A program made the translations under genes and the position numbers. Under the pieces are notes generated by a model, which searched no databases, was not told the DNA's origin, and was given only the letters and a program-made list of their open reading frames with translations. 64,000 nucleotides of DNA from Nocardia nova (GTDB lineage Bacteria; Actinomycetota; Actinomycetes; Mycobacteriales; Mycobacteriaceae): contig NZ_PSZE01000007.1 of assembly GCF_002933465.1 (NCBI RefSeq), forward strand, positions 186,001 through 250,000, written 5' to 3'. Positions 18,059 through 28,705 of this stretch are shown here, one piece after another; position 1 is the first letter of the stretch, and the number at the start of each line of letters is the position of its first letter.

Positions 18059-18063
18059 ACACC

Positions 18064-19296
18064 ATGTCCACTCGCCGCTGCCGATTCAGTGTCGCGCTCG
18101 GGGTTATCGCCCTGGTGACGACGCTGATGGCCGCGTGCTCGTCATCCCCGGATCCCGCGTCGAATCCGACGCGGGGCACCCCGGGGCCCGCCGCGCCGGC
18201 CATTGCGATGGTCCCGGCCACGGGTAGTGCCGACGTCGATCCGCTCGGCACCATCGAGGTGAGCGCAACCGACGGCATCCTCACGGATGTGACGTTGACC
18301 AATGAAGAAGGCAAACAGGTCGACGGCACGCTCAATCCGGAGCGGACCGCGTGGAAACCGAAGGTTCCGCTCGGCTACGGCCACAACTACACCATGACCG
18401 CGAAGGGCATCACCGTCACCGGCCCCAGTGGTCCGATGACGTCGTCGTTCGCCACGCTCACTCCCAGCAACCAGGTCAAGGCGTATCTCACCACCACCGG
18501 TGGGCAGCCGCTGGCCGAGGGCGGAACCTACGGTGTGGGCACGGTCATCGTCGCTCACTTCGACGAGGCCGTCAGTGACCGCGCGGCGGCTGAGAAGCGG
18601 CTCTCGGTCACGACCGAACCGCAGGTCCAGGGCTCGTGGTACTGGCTCGACGACAAGAACGCGCACTGGCGCCCGCGGCAGTACTGGCAGCCGGGCACCA
18701 AGGTCACCGTCGCGGCGAACATCTTCGGCGCGCAGCTGGCGCCCGGCCTGTTCGGCCAGGAGGACTCCAAGACCAGCTTCACCATCGGCGACTCGCACGT
18801 CTCCATCGCCGACGACAACACCCACGAAGTGCAGGTGTTCGAGAACGGCAAGCTGATCCGCACCATGCCCACCTCGATGGGTCGCGGCGGCAGCGAGCAG
18901 GTCGGCGGCAAGACGATCTACTTCAACACCCCCGCGGGCATCTACACCGTGATGGGCAAGGGCAATCCGGTGATCATGGATTCCTCCAGCTACGGCCTGC
19001 CGGTGAACTCGCGGCTGGGCTACAAGGAGGCGATCGGCTGGGCCACCCAGATCAGTGGCGACGGGATCTACCTGCACCAGCTCGACTCGACCGTCTGGGC
19101 GCAGGGCAATACCGACACCTCGCACGGCTGTCTGAACCTGAACCTCGAGAATGCCCGCTGGTTCTACAACTTCGCGGTTCCGGGTGACGTGGTCGAGGTT
19201 CGCAACACCAGCGGCCCGCCGCTGCCCTCGTGGAACAACGGTGACTGGATCGTGCCGTGGGATCAGTGGGTGGCCGGCAGCGCGCTGCACTCCTGA
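18064..19296 (+). CDS. Lipoprotein L,D-transpeptidase
   Basis: This 410-residue protein has a lipoprotein signal: basic STRRCR, a hydrophobic core, then the lipobox LMAAC with the lipidated Cys near residue 24. Two immunoglobulin-like domains follow (roughly 45-150 and 155-250), then a YkuD catalytic domain with HQLDSTVWAQGNTDTSHGCLN, where the His and Cys of SHGCLN are catalytic. Such enzymes make 3-3 cross-links between peptidoglycan stem peptides at the cell surface and are the targets of carbapenems. Mycobacterial LdtMt2/LdtMt1 have this layout. The best ATG is 18064 after CAGGAG; the open frame extends upstream through the structured leader. It is convergent with kdpC. Confidence 0.94.
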   Translation: MSTRRCRFSVALGVIALVTTLMAACSSSPDPASNPTRGTPGPAAPAIAMVPATGSADVDPLGTIEVSATDGILTDVTLTNEEGKQVDGTLNPERTAWKPKVPLGYGHNYTMTAKGITVTGPSGPMTSSFATLTPSNQVKAYLTTTGGQPLAEGGTYGVGTVIVAHFDEAVSDRAAAEKRLSVTTEPQVQGSWYWLDDKNAHWRPRQYWQPGTKVTVAANIFGAQLAPGLFGQEDSKTSFTIGDSHVSIADDNTHEVQVFENGKLIRTMPTSMGRGGSEQVGGKTIYFNTPAGIYTVMGKGNPVIMDSSSYGLPVNSRLGYKEAIGWATQISGDGIYLHQLDSTVWAQGNTDTSHGCLNLNLENARWFYNFAVPGDVVEVRNTSGPPLPSWNNGDWIVPWDQWVAGSALHS

Positions 19297-19347
19297 TCGC
19301 CACCGGCACCGATCGCCACGGCGCATCGTCTCCGCGGGCACCGAACC

Positions 19348-20271
19348 TCAGCGCCGCAACGGGTAGCGCTGGTCCAGCTCGAGATTCAGACCGAGGACGT
19401 CGACCTTGGGCTCTCCCAGGAAGCCCAGGTCACGACCGTCGGAATGCGTCACCACCACAGCGGCGACCTGTTCGGCCGTGATACCCCGCGCGGCCGCCAC
19501 CCGCGCGCTCTGGATCTGCGCGTAACGCGGTGAGATGTGCGGATCCAGTCCGGACCCCGACGCGGTGACCGCGTCGGAGGGCACCGGGGTGTCGGCCGGC
19601 GCGTCACCTCGGACGGGGACGATCAGTCCGGCCGAATAGTCCGTCCCGGGCTGGGCACAGTCCACCCGGACCCCGCGGTAGGCGTCCTGGAACGGCGTCG
19701 CCGGGCACGCCTCGTTCACGCTGACGACCTTCGTCGGGGCGGTGACCTGCCCGTAGCTGTCGCGGGGACCGAAGACCGCCAGCACCGCACCAACCCCGCC
19801 GGGTGTACAGAACGGTCGCGCCCCGGAGACGCCCTCGCGCTCGCCGATCTGTTTGCTGCGCGTGCAGACCGTGGTCAGCAAACCGGTCTTCGATTGCGAC
19901 GGGTCGGCGGCCAGGGTGTCGACGACGTCCTCGGGACCTTTGTTGCCGAAGCCGGTGTTGGTGGGGTCGTAGCCGTCGGGGCGGCTGCCGTCGGCCGGGG
20001 CGGAATTCGACGGGCGGGTCTGGAAGTACTGCGGCAGCGCCGCGCCGTTGCCGTCGGTGAACGCCTGACCGATGAGGCTGCTACCCACCAGCTTTCCGTC
20101 GCGGTGGACGAGCGAACCCTCGGCCTCGTCGTGCAGGCCCGGCAACTGCGCGACCGCGAAAACGGCCAGCGGATAGGCGATTCCGGTAATAACCGTCAGC
20201 ACGAGCAGTGCCCGCACGGCGGCCAGATGCTGGCGGAACCAGGTGGTGTATCGCATCGAGAACGAAGGCAT
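19348..20271 (-). CDS. kdpC: K+-transporting ATPase subunit KdpC
   Basis: KdpC is the single-span subunit that stabilises the KdpFABC pump. The 307-residue product has its membrane helix at about residues 18-40 (AVRALLVLTVITGIAYPLAVF). The family segments are LVGSSLIGQAF, YFQTRPS, PVPSDAVTASGSGLDPHISPRYAQIQ and RVAAARGI near the C-terminus. It is longer than the roughly 190-residue E. coli protein because of an insert rich in Cys, Gly and Pro between about residues 115 and 215, as found in actinomycetes. The ATG at 20271 lies one base past the kdpB stop; an ATG five codons later is possible. Confidence 0.95.
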   Translation of the reverse strand: MPSFSMRYTTWFRQHLAAVRALLVLTVITGIAYPLAVFAVAQLPGLHDEAEGSLVHRDGKLVGSSLIGQAFTDGNGAALPQYFQTRPSNSAPADGSRPDGYDPTNTGFGNKGPEDVVDTLAADPSQSKTGLLTTVCTRSKQIGEREGVSGARPFCTPGGVGAVLAVFGPRDSYGQVTAPTKVVSVNEACPATPFQDAYRGVRVDCAQPGTDYSAGLIVPVRGDAPADTPVPSDAVTASGSGLDPHISPRYAQIQSARVAAARGITAEQVAAVVVTHSDGRDLGFLGEPKVDVLGLNLELDQRYPLRR

Positions 20272-20272
20272 A

Positions 20273-22426
<2,154 letters not shown>

Positions 22427-22427
22427 T

Positions 22428-24098
22428 TCAGTGGATCCCTTCGGCGAGCGGCCCGAGCGCCAGCATGGGCAGGAACGTGAGAGCGACCAGGATCAGGGTC
22501 ACGCCGGCGACCATGCCGACGAACTGCGGCCGGTGCGTCGGCAGCGTGCCGATCGACTCGGGCGTATGCCCCTGGTGGGCCAGCGATCCGGCGAGCGCGA
22601 GCACCAGAACGATGGGGATGAATCGGCCGAATACCATCGCCAGGCCGAGGGCGGTATTCCACCACACGGTGTTGCCGCTGAGCCCGGCGAAGGCCGAGCC
22701 GTTGTTGTTGGCGGCCGAGGTGAACGCGTAGAGCACCTCCGACAGGCCGTGCGGACCCGAATTCGCCATGGCCGCGCGCTCCCCCGGCAATGCCATCGCG
22801 ACAGCGGTGCCCACCAGCGCGATCAGCGGGGTTACCAGGAAATACGATGCGGCGAACTTGATTTCGCGTGGGGTGATCTTCTTGCCGAGATATTCCGGCG
22901 TGCGCCCGACCATCAGCCCGGCGACGAATACGGTGATCACCGCCAGGATCAACATGCCGTACAGGCCCGACCCGACACCGCCGGGCGCGACCTCGCCGAG
23001 CTGCATGTTCACCATGGTCATCATGCCGCCGAGGCTGGTGTAGGAATCGTGGGCGGAGTCGACGGCACCGGTGGAGGTCAGCGTCGTAGACGTGGCGAAG
23101 GTCGCGGAATCCGCGACGCCGAACCGTGTTTCGACTCCCTCGAGCGCCGAGCCGACCGCCGTCGGCACGGTGCCGTGATGGCGCAGCTGCAGGAAGTTGG
23201 TCAGCGTCACGCTGATCAGCGCGAGCACGCCCATCACCGACGCGATCGCATAACCCTGCTTGGTGCTGCCCACCATGCGGCCGAAGGTTCGCGGCAGTGA
23301 GAAGGCGATCAGCAGGATCAGGAAGATCTCGAGCCAGTTGGTCCAGGCAGTCGGGTTCTCGAACGGGTGCGCGGAGTTCACATTGAAGAAGCCGCCACCG
23401 TTGGTACCCAGCAGTTTGATGCTTTCCTGCGAGGCGACCGGCCCGCCCGGAATCGTCTGCGTCGCCCCCGTGATCGTCTGCGCGACCTGATCGTGCAGAT
23501 GGACGTTCTGGATCGCACCACCGGCGACCAGCACGATCGCGAACACGAACGCGATGGGCAGCAGGATCCGGAGGGTGCCGCGCACCAGATCGACCCAGAA
23601 GTTGCCGAGATCGCCGGTGTGGCGGCGAGCGAACCCGCGTACCAGCGCGACCGCGACCGCCAGCCCGACCGCGGCCGAGACGAAGTTCTGCACAGCCAGG
23701 CCCGCCATCTGGACCAGATGTCCCTGCGTCGACTCACCGGCATAGTTCTGCCAGTTGGTGTTGGTGACGAAGCTGATCGCGGTATTCCACGCCAGCGCCG
23801 CGGTCATCTCGGTCCCGGGCTCGTGCAGATGCAACGGCAGGTGGCCCTGAATCAGTTGCAGGAAGAACAGCGCCAGGACACTCACCGCGGAGAAGGCCAG
23901 CACGCTGCGGGCGTAGACGCCCCAGGTCTGCTCCACTCCGGGCTGGACCCCGATGGCGCGATAGACGATGCGCTCGGCCCGCGAGTGTTTCGTGCCCGAA
24001 TACACCCGGTACATGTAGTCGCCGAGCGGAATGTGGACCGCCGCGAGCGCGACGATCAGGGTCGCCACGAAGACGACCCCGGCAGTGGTTGTGCTCAC
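22428..24098 (-). CDS. kdpA: K+-transporting ATPase subunit KdpA
   Basis: KdpA is the potassium-binding channel-like subunit of KdpFABC. The 556-residue protein has ten or more membrane helices and the four filter-type repeats: [40 protein letters not shown], the region near [24 protein letters not shown], and [19 protein letters not shown]. It starts at a GTG that follows the kdpF stop without any gap (TAGGTG). Length is normal. The product joins with KdpB, KdpC and KdpF in the cytoplasmic membrane. Confidence 0.97.
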   Translation of the reverse strand: MSTTTAGVVFVATLIVALAAVHIPLGDYMYRVYSGTKHSRAERIVYRAIGVQPGVEQTWGVYARSVLAFSAVSVLALFFLQLIQGHLPLHLHEPGTEMTAALAWNTAISFVTNTNWQNYAGESTQGHLVQMAGLAVQNFVSAAVGLAVAVALVRGFARRHTGDLGNFWVDLVRGTLRILLPIAFVFAIVLVAGGAIQNVHLHDQVAQTITGATQTIPGGPVASQESIKLLGTNGGGFFNVNSAHPFENPTAWTNWLEIFLILLIAFSLPRTFGRMVGSTKQGYAIASVMGVLALISVTLTNFLQLRHHGTVPTAVGSALEGVETRFGVADSATFATSTTLTSTGAVDSAHDSYTSLGGMMTMVNMQLGEVAPGGVGSGLYGMLILAVITVFVAGLMVGRTPEYLGKKITPREIKFAASYFLVTPLIALVGTAVAMALPGERAAMANSGPHGLSEVLYAFTSAANNNGSAFAGLSGNTVWWNTALGLAMVFGRFIPIVLVLALAGSLAHQGHTPESIGTLPTHRPQFVGMVAGVTLILVALTFLPMLALGPLAEGIH

Positions 24099-24185
24099 CT
24101 AGAACCTTTCCGGGAACAGCAGCGCCGCGACCATGTAGACGGCGACGCCGAGCGCCAGGATCAGACCGACGATGTTCTCGATCAC
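24099..24185 (-). CDS. kdpF: K+-transporting ATPase subunit KdpF (28 aa)
   Basis: A GTG start gives the 28-residue peptide beginning VIENIVGLILALGVAVYMV and ending LLFPERF. This is the usual KdpF: a single hydrophobic helix with the conserved PERF-type end, stabilising the KdpABC complex in the membrane. The kdpA GTG begins at the next base after its stop. Its own GTG overlaps the TGA of another very short upstream ORF (24182-24265) as GTGA, so the first four cistrons are tightly coupled. Confidence 0.93.
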   Translation of the reverse strand: MIENIVGLILALGVAVYMVAALLFPERF

Positions 24186-24265
24186 AGCCGTTCCACCCCC
24201 CGTTGGAGCAGGCCGAGTAGGGCGAAGATCGCCACGGTCACGACGGTGAACACCGCGACAGACAT
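24182..24265 (-). CDS. 27-residue single-span membrane peptide upstream of kdpF
   Basis: An ATG at 24265 opens a 27-codon frame: MSVAVFTVVTVAIFALLGLL, then QRGVERL. It is one hydrophobic helix followed by a short polar tail with a net positive charge, much like KdpF in size but different in sequence. Its TGA overlaps the kdpF GTG in GTGA, and the frame is in the divergent promoter region exactly where the kdpFABC transcript should begin. I believe similar peptides precede kdpF in other actinomycetes, but cannot confirm it here. It could be an additional KdpFABC subunit or a regulatory peptide; the function is unknown. Confidence 0.65.
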   Translation of the reverse strand: MSVAVFTVVTVAIFALLGLLQRGVERL

Positions 24266-24282
24266 AAATGCAAACCTCTCTG

Positions 24283-24462
24283 TTGACGGCATCCGGAGCG
24301 GATGCGCCGCCAGCGAGTCAAGCGTCTCGAACGGTCCGTTTTCGACGGCCTTGACGGCTTCTTAGCGGCGTGGACGACGGCTTTGACGAGGTGCTTACGT
24401 CCCCTCCAGCGTCCGCGAACGCGCCGTCAAAGTCAGCACCGGCCTCGTCAAGAAAGCGTCAA
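24283..24462. promoter_or_regulatory. Divergent kdp control region with six TTGACG hexamers
   Basis: The 294-base gap between the kdpF-side and kdpD-side ORFs holds no gene. It has TTGACG on the plus strand at 24283, 24351 and 24383 and its complement CGTCAA at 24425, 24446 and 24457. The copies at 24351 and 24383 lie in a longer imperfect repeat (GACGGCcTTGACGgC and GACGGCtTTGACGaG, 24344 and 24376) spaced 32 bases, about three helix turns. The hexamer resembles a -35 box and could also be a repeated KdpE site. The assignment is inference. Confidence 0.45.
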
Positions 24463-24559
24463 GATCGGCAAACGACCACCCGCGCAGGTGCACAGTGTGT
24501 TGTCCGGTTCGCCCAGTCGACCGGCACAGCGGCAATCACCGGGTCGTGAGGAGAAGACA

Positions 24560-24706
24560 GTGCCGGATTTCGCGGTCGCGGCGATGGTGATCATCGTCTT
24601 CGTCAGCTGCGCGCTGGGTCTGCGCGTGGCCGGCGGGCGCACCACTCGGGTCGTCCGAGTTTCGCGCCGTCCACATCGGCCGAATCGCGCGATGATGGAC
24701 CTGTGA
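24560..24706 (+). CDS. 48-residue membrane peptide coupled to kdpD
   Basis: A GTG preceded by GAGGAGA at good spacing opens a 48-codon frame starting VPDFAVAAMVIIVFVSCALG, one membrane helix with a Cys, followed by a very basic tail rich in Arg (RTTRVVRVSRRPHRPNR). Its TGA overlaps the kdpD GTG as GTGA, so kdpD is probably translated by coupling to it. The positive-inside rule places the tail in the cytosol. I do not recognise a family. It may be a real small partner of the KdpD sensor or only a translated leader; the ribosome site and overlap favour real translation. Confidence 0.6.
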   Translation: MPDFAVAAMVIIVFVSCALGLRVAGGRTTRVVRVSRRPHRPNRAMMDL

Positions 24707-27225
24707 AGCGCGGACAACTACGCATCTACCTCGGGGCCGCGCCCGGCGTGGGGAAGACCTACGCGATGCTCGGCGAGGCGCATCGGCGAATAAGCCGTGG
24801 CCGCGACGTGGTAGCCGCGGTGGTGGAGACCCATGGCCGCAACAAGACCACGGAACTGCTCGAGGGCATCGAGCGGATACCGCCGGCGATGCGCACCTAC
24901 CGCGGTACAACCCTGCCCGAGCTGGATCTCGACGCGGTGCTGCGCCGGGCGCCGGCCGTGGCCCTGGTGGACGAACTCGCGCATACGAACGTGCCGGGAT
25001 CGAAGAACGAGAAGCGCTGGCAGGACGTCCACGAACTGCTCGACGCCGGTATCGATGTCATCTCCACGGTCAACGTTCAGCATCTGGACAGCCTCAACGA
25101 CGTCGTCGAGCAGATCACCGGCGTGGTGCAGCGCGAAACCGTCCCGGATTGGGTGGTACGCGGCGCCGACCAGGTCGAACTGGTCGACATCACCCCGGAG
25201 GCGTTACGGCGCAGGCTCTCCCACGGCAACGTCTACACCGCCGACAAGGTCGACGCGGCCCTGCGCAACTACTTCCGGCCCGGCAATCTCACCGCGCTGC
25301 GCGAGCTGGCCCTGCTGTGGCTGGCCGATCAGGTCGACGCGGCGCTGGCCAAATACCGTGCCGACCACAAGATCACCGCGACCTGGGAGGCGCGCGAACG
25401 CGTGGTCGTCGCGGTGACCGGCGGGCCGGAATCGGAGACGATCGTGCGGCGCGCGAGCCGCATCGCCACCAAATCCAGTGCCGAGCTGATCGTCGTGCAC
25501 GTCGTGCGCGGCGACGGACTGGCCGGAGTGTCGGCGCAACGGCTGCACCGGTTGCGTGAGCTTGCCGCCGGACTCGGTTCCAGCCTGCACACGGTGACCG
25601 GCGAGAACGTACCCAACGCCCTGCTGGATTTCGCCCGGCAGGTCAACGCCACCCAGCTGGTGGTGGGCACCTCCCGGCGCTCGCGCTGGGCACGGATTCT
25701 CGACCAGGGCATCGGCGCGACCGTGGTGCAGCGCTCGGGAACCATCGACGTCCACATGGTCACCCACGAGGAGGCGCAACGGGGACTGCGCTGGTCGGCC
25801 CTGCTGCGGCGGCAGCGACCGACCGCGTCGTGGCTGGCCGCGCTGGTGGTGCCCACTCTGATCACGCTGGTCTGCTATCTGTGGCTGGATTCGCGACTGG
25901 ATCTGGCCGGGGAGAGCGCGATGTACTTCATCGGCGTGATCGCGGTCGCGCTGCTCGGCGGTGTCGCACCGGCCGCGCTGTCGGCGGTGCTGGGCGGATT
26001 GCTGCTGAACTGGTTCTTCACCACCCCGCGCCACAGCCTCACCATCGCCGAACCCAACAATTTCCTCACCATCGTCGTGATGGCGGCGGTCGCCGTGGCG
26101 GTCGCGGCGCTGGTCGACATCTCCGCCAATCGCACCCGCGAGGCACGCACCGCCTCGCGCGAAGCCGAGTTGCTGACCCTGTTCGCCGGCGCGATCCTGC
26201 ACGGCGCCGACCTGCCCGATCTGCTCGAGCGCGCCCGCGAGATCTACCGTCAGCGGGCGGTGAGCTTTGTGAGCGATGCGGAGGTGATCGCCTGCGTCGG
26301 TGACGATCCGGCGCGCACACCCGGCGCCGCCGATACCGCGATCGGGGCCGGCGACGAGGAACACTGGCTGCTGCTCAGCGGGCGCGCGCTGACACCCGGT
26401 GACCGCCGGGTGCTCGCCGCGGTCGCCGGGCAGGCGGCCGGGCTGGTGCGCCAGCGCGAACTCGCCGACCAGGCCCAGGCGGCTGCCGGTGTGATGGCGG
26501 CCGACCGGCTGCGCCGGGCGTTGCTGTCGGCGGTCAGCCATGACCTGCGCACGCCGCTGGCCGCGGCGAAGGCAGCGGTCTCGAGTCTGCGCAGTGAGGA
26601 CGTGCAGTTCTCCCCCGCCGATACCGCCGAATTGCTGGAAACCATCGAGGAATCCACCGATCAGCTCACCGCGCTCGTCGGCAATCTGCTCGACTCCTCG
26701 CGGCTCGCGGCCGGCGCCGTGGAACCCAATCTCAAGCAGGTCTACCTGGAGGAGGTGGTCAACCGCGCGGTCGTCGGCGTCGGGATGGGAACCCGCGGTG
26801 TGCGGCAGGCGGCGATGGACCGGGTGAAGGTCGAGGTCGGCGAGGTGTCGGTCTACGCCGACAGCGGCCTGCTGGAACGGGTGCTCGCCAATCTGATCGA
26901 CAACGCGCTGCGCTACTCGGCGCCGGCCGGAACGGCCGTCCCCGACACACCGGTGCGGGTTGGCGCCGAACGCGACGGCGGCCGGGTATCCATCACAGTG
27001 GTCGACTACGGTCCGGGCGTTCCGACCGGACTCGAGGAACAGATGTTCGAGCCGTTCCAGCGATTGGGCGACCGCGACAATTCGACCGGTGTGGGGCTGG
27101 GCCTGTCGGTGGTCCGCGGATTCGTCGAGGCGATGGGCGGGACCGTACACGCCGAACCGACGCCCGGAGGTGGGCTGACCATGGTGATCGAGCTGCCGGC
27201 CGATGAGACACAGGAGGCGTCGTGA
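24703..27225 (+). CDS. kdpD: Sensor histidine kinase KdpD
   Basis: The 840-residue KdpD senses low K+ or turgor change and phosphorylates KdpE. Domains in order: KdpD N-terminal domain with the P-loop-like GAAPGVGKT (residues 11-19) and a second motif DELAHTNVPGSKNEKRW; a Usp-like domain (about 228-350); four membrane helices (about 365-480); a short GAF-like region; HisKA with SAVSHDLRTPLAAAK, phospho-His 613; and an ATPase domain with NLIDNALRYS, DYGPGVPTG and STGVGLGLSVV. It starts at a GTG that overlaps the stop of the small upstream ORF. The stop in turn overlaps the start of the repeat-built small ORF before kdpE. Confidence 0.97.
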   Translation: MKRGQLRIYLGAAPGVGKTYAMLGEAHRRISRGRDVVAAVVETHGRNKTTELLEGIERIPPAMRTYRGTTLPELDLDAVLRRAPAVALVDELAHTNVPGSKNEKRWQDVHELLDAGIDVISTVNVQHLDSLNDVVEQITGVVQRETVPDWVVRGADQVELVDITPEALRRRLSHGNVYTADKVDAALRNYFRPGNLTALRELALLWLADQVDAALAKYRADHKITATWEARERVVVAVTGGPESETIVRRASRIATKSSAELIVVHVVRGDGLAGVSAQRLHRLRELAAGLGSSLHTVTGENVPNALLDFARQVNATQLVVGTSRRSRWARILDQGIGATVVQRSGTIDVHMVTHEEAQRGLRWSALLRRQRPTASWLAALVVPTLITLVCYLWLDSRLDLAGESAMYFIGVIAVALLGGVAPAALSAVLGGLLLNWFFTTPRHSLTIAEPNNFLTIVVMAAVAVAVAALVDISANRTREARTASREAELLTLFAGAILHGADLPDLLERAREIYRQRAVSFVSDAEVIACVGDDPARTPGAADTAIGAGDEEHWLLLSGRALTPGDRRVLAAVAGQAAGLVRQRELADQAQAAAGVMAADRLRRALLSAVSHDLRTPLAAAKAAVSSLRSEDVQFSPADTAELLETIEESTDQLTALVGNLLDSSRLAAGAVEPNLKQVYLEEVVNRAVVGVGMGTRGVRQAAMDRVKVEVGEVSVYADSGLLERVLANLIDNALRYSAPAGTAVPDTPVRVGAERDGGRVSITVVDYGPGVPTGLEEQMFEPFQRLGDRDNSTGVGLGLSVVRGFVEAMGGTVHAEPTPGGGLTMVIELPADETQEAS

Positions 27226-27347
27226 GTCACACTGCGCAGCCCGCTCGCGACGCCGACCGGGTGCGGGTGTCCCGCGAAAACACAGGAGGCGTCGTGAGTC
27301 ACACTGCGCAGCCCGCTCGCGACGCCGACCGGGTGCGGGTGTCCCGC
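27208..27347 (+). repeat. 72-bp tandem duplication at the kdpD-kdpE junction
   Basis: A 72-base unit occurs twice (from 27208 and from 27280); the first 68 bases are identical in both copies. A third partial copy, GGAGGCGTCGTGA, is at 27356-27368 and forms the ribosome site and start of kdpE. Each unit includes a ribosome site and a GTGA start/stop overlap, so starts recur at 27222, 27294 and 27365. The unit is 24 codons long and keeps its frame open. Near identity suggests a recent event. Confidence 0.95.
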
Positions 27348-27368
27348 AAGATGGAGGAGGCGTCGTGA
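27222..27368 (+). CDS. Small coupled ORF made of two 24-codon repeats
   Basis: A GTG after AGGAGG, overlapping the kdpD stop as GTGA, opens a 48-residue frame: VSHTAQPARDADRVRVSR, a short link, the same 18 residues again, then KMEEAS. It ends in a TGA overlapping the kdpE GTG. A second in-frame start at 27294 would give a 24-residue peptide. The unit resembles the N-terminus of KdpE (a P, then R-V-x-V), so it may be a decayed copy of that gene start. It is hydrophilic, without membrane helix. Whether it makes a functional peptide or only passes ribosomes on to kdpE is unknown. Confidence 0.5.
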   Translation: MSHTAQPARDADRVRVSRENTGGVVSHTAQPARDADRVRVSRKMEEAS

Positions 27369-28072
27369 CATCGGCCGAACGACCGCCGGCCGCGATCCGG
27401 GTGCTGGTCGTCGACGACGAACCGCAGATCCTGCGCGCACTGCGGATCAACCTGTCGGTGCGCGGCTACGAGGTGATCACCGCCGCCACCGGCTCGGCGG
27501 CCCTGCGGGCGGCCGCGGAGAAACATCCCGACGTGGTCGTGCTGGATCTGGGCCTGCCCGATATCGACGGCGTCGAGGTACTGGCCGGAATTCGCGGCTG
27601 GAGTTCGATGCCGGTGATCGTGCTGTCCGCCCGCACCGATTCCTCGGACAAGGTGCAGGCCCTCGACACCGGAGCCGACGACTACGTCACCAAACCGTTC
27701 GGCATGGACGAACTGCTGGCCCGCCTCCGGGCGGCGGTGCGGCGTTCCGCCTCGACGGCCGAGGAGTCGGCGCCGATCGTGGAAACGTCCTCGTTCACCG
27801 TCGATCTCGCGGCGAAGAAGGTCATCCGCGGCGGCCGCGACGTCCACCTCACGCCCACCGAATGGGGTGTGCTGGAAATGCTGGTGCGCAATCAGGGCAA
27901 GCTGGTGGGCCGCCGGGAACTGCTGCGCGAGGTGTGGGGCCCGACGTATGCGACCGAAACCCACTATCTCCGGGTGTATCTGGCGCAGCTGCGGCGCAAG
28001 CTCGAAGACGACCCTTCCCAGCCGAAACATCTGCTCACCGAGGCCGGTATGGGGTACCGATTCCAAGCCTGA
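27365..28072 (+). CDS. kdpE: Response regulator KdpE
   Basis: The 235-residue OmpR-type regulator activates kdpFABC when phosphorylated by KdpD. The receiver has VLVVDDEPQILRALRINL, the phospho-Asp in VVVLDLGLPDIDG, VIVLSARTDSS and DDYVTKPFGMDELLARL. The winged helix has LTPTEWGVLEMLVRNQGKLV and THYLRVYLAQLRRKLEDDP, and the RFQA-type end is usual for KdpE. I chose the GTG at 27365, which has GGAGGAGG before it; the frame is open further upstream only because of the tandem repeat, where the in-frame sequence is Arg/His-rich and not protein-like. Confidence 0.96.
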   Translation: MTSAERPPAAIRVLVVDDEPQILRALRINLSVRGYEVITAATGSAALRAAAEKHPDVVVLDLGLPDIDGVEVLAGIRGWSSMPVIVLSARTDSSDKVQALDTGADDYVTKPFGMDELLARLRAAVRRSASTAEESAPIVETSSFTVDLAAKKVIRGGRDVHLTPTEWGVLEMLVRNQGKLVGRRELLREVWGPTYATETHYLRVYLAQLRRKLEDDPSQPKHLLTEAGMGYRFQA

Positions 28073-28189
28073 TCCGAGCCCGGACACGCCCGGCAGAACC
28101 GGTGATATCGGACACAACGGCCTCCACACGCCGTGGTGAAAGCCGGTGTGCGGTGCGGATACGCCGGGCACGATGGCAGGATCGACGGT

Positions 28190-28705
28190 ATGTCCGAACA
28201 GACCACCACCTCCGCCGCACCCACCGCCGCCGCGGCGCAGCCCGCGACCGTCGCGGCCGCCCCGCAGACCAAGGCGCCGAAGCCGGTGACCGAATTGTGG
28301 GTGGAGCGGACCGGCACGCGCCGCTACACCGGACGCAGCTCGCGCGGAGCCGAGGTGCTCATCGGCTCCGATGGCGTCGAGGGCGTGTTCACCCCGGGTG
28401 AGCTGCTGAAGATCGCGCTGGCCGCCTGCACCGGGATGAGTTCGGACTTCCCGCTGTCCAACCGGCTCGGGGAGAACTACGACACCACAATCCGCGTCTC
28501 CGGCGACGCCGACCGCGAGAACGAGGTATATCCGGAACTGAACGAGATCGTCGAGCTGGACCTGTCCGAGCTCGACGAGGCCGGGCGTCAGCGCCTGCTG
28601 GTCACCGTGCAGCGCGCCATCGACAAGGTGTGCACGGTGGGACGGACGCTGAAGGCGGGCACGACGGTGAACCTGACGTTCCAGATCGACAAGATCGACT
28701 CGTGA
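28190..28705 (+). CDS. OsmC/Ohr family protein
   Basis: This 171-residue protein has an Ala/Pro/Thr-rich tail of about 45 residues followed by an OsmC fold: [37 protein letters not shown] and later [18 protein letters not shown]. The two cysteines, in LAACTGM and DKVCTVG, stand where OsmC/Ohr thiol peroxidases have their reactive pair, so hydroperoxide reduction is likely but substrate is unknown. It corresponds by neighbourhood to mycobacterial Rv2923c: acyP follows with a GTGA overlap. In M. tuberculosis this pair lies next to smc; here it sits 18.7 kb away on the opposite strand. Confidence 0.92.
   Translation: MSEQTTTSAAPTAAAAQPATVAAAPQTKAPKPVTELWVERTGTRRYTGRSSRGAEVLIGSDGVEGVFTPGELLKIALAACTGMSSDFPLSNRLGENYDTTIRVSGDADRENEVYPELNEIVELDLSELDEAGRQRLLVTVQRAIDKVCTVGRTLKAGTTVNLTFQIDKIDS

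Noticed and set aside
17942..18063. ydaO-type c-di-AMP riboswitch before the L,D-transpeptidase gene
   Set aside because: The text GGCTAACGCAGG resembles the 3' end of that class, but the 5' conserved blocks are missing, so only an unclassified leader is reported.
27203..27364. A longer N-terminus of KdpE through the tandem repeat
   Set aside because: The extension is Arg/His/Ala-rich, exists only by the duplication, and KdpE proteins start near the receiver domain; the GTG at 27365 has a strong ribosome site.
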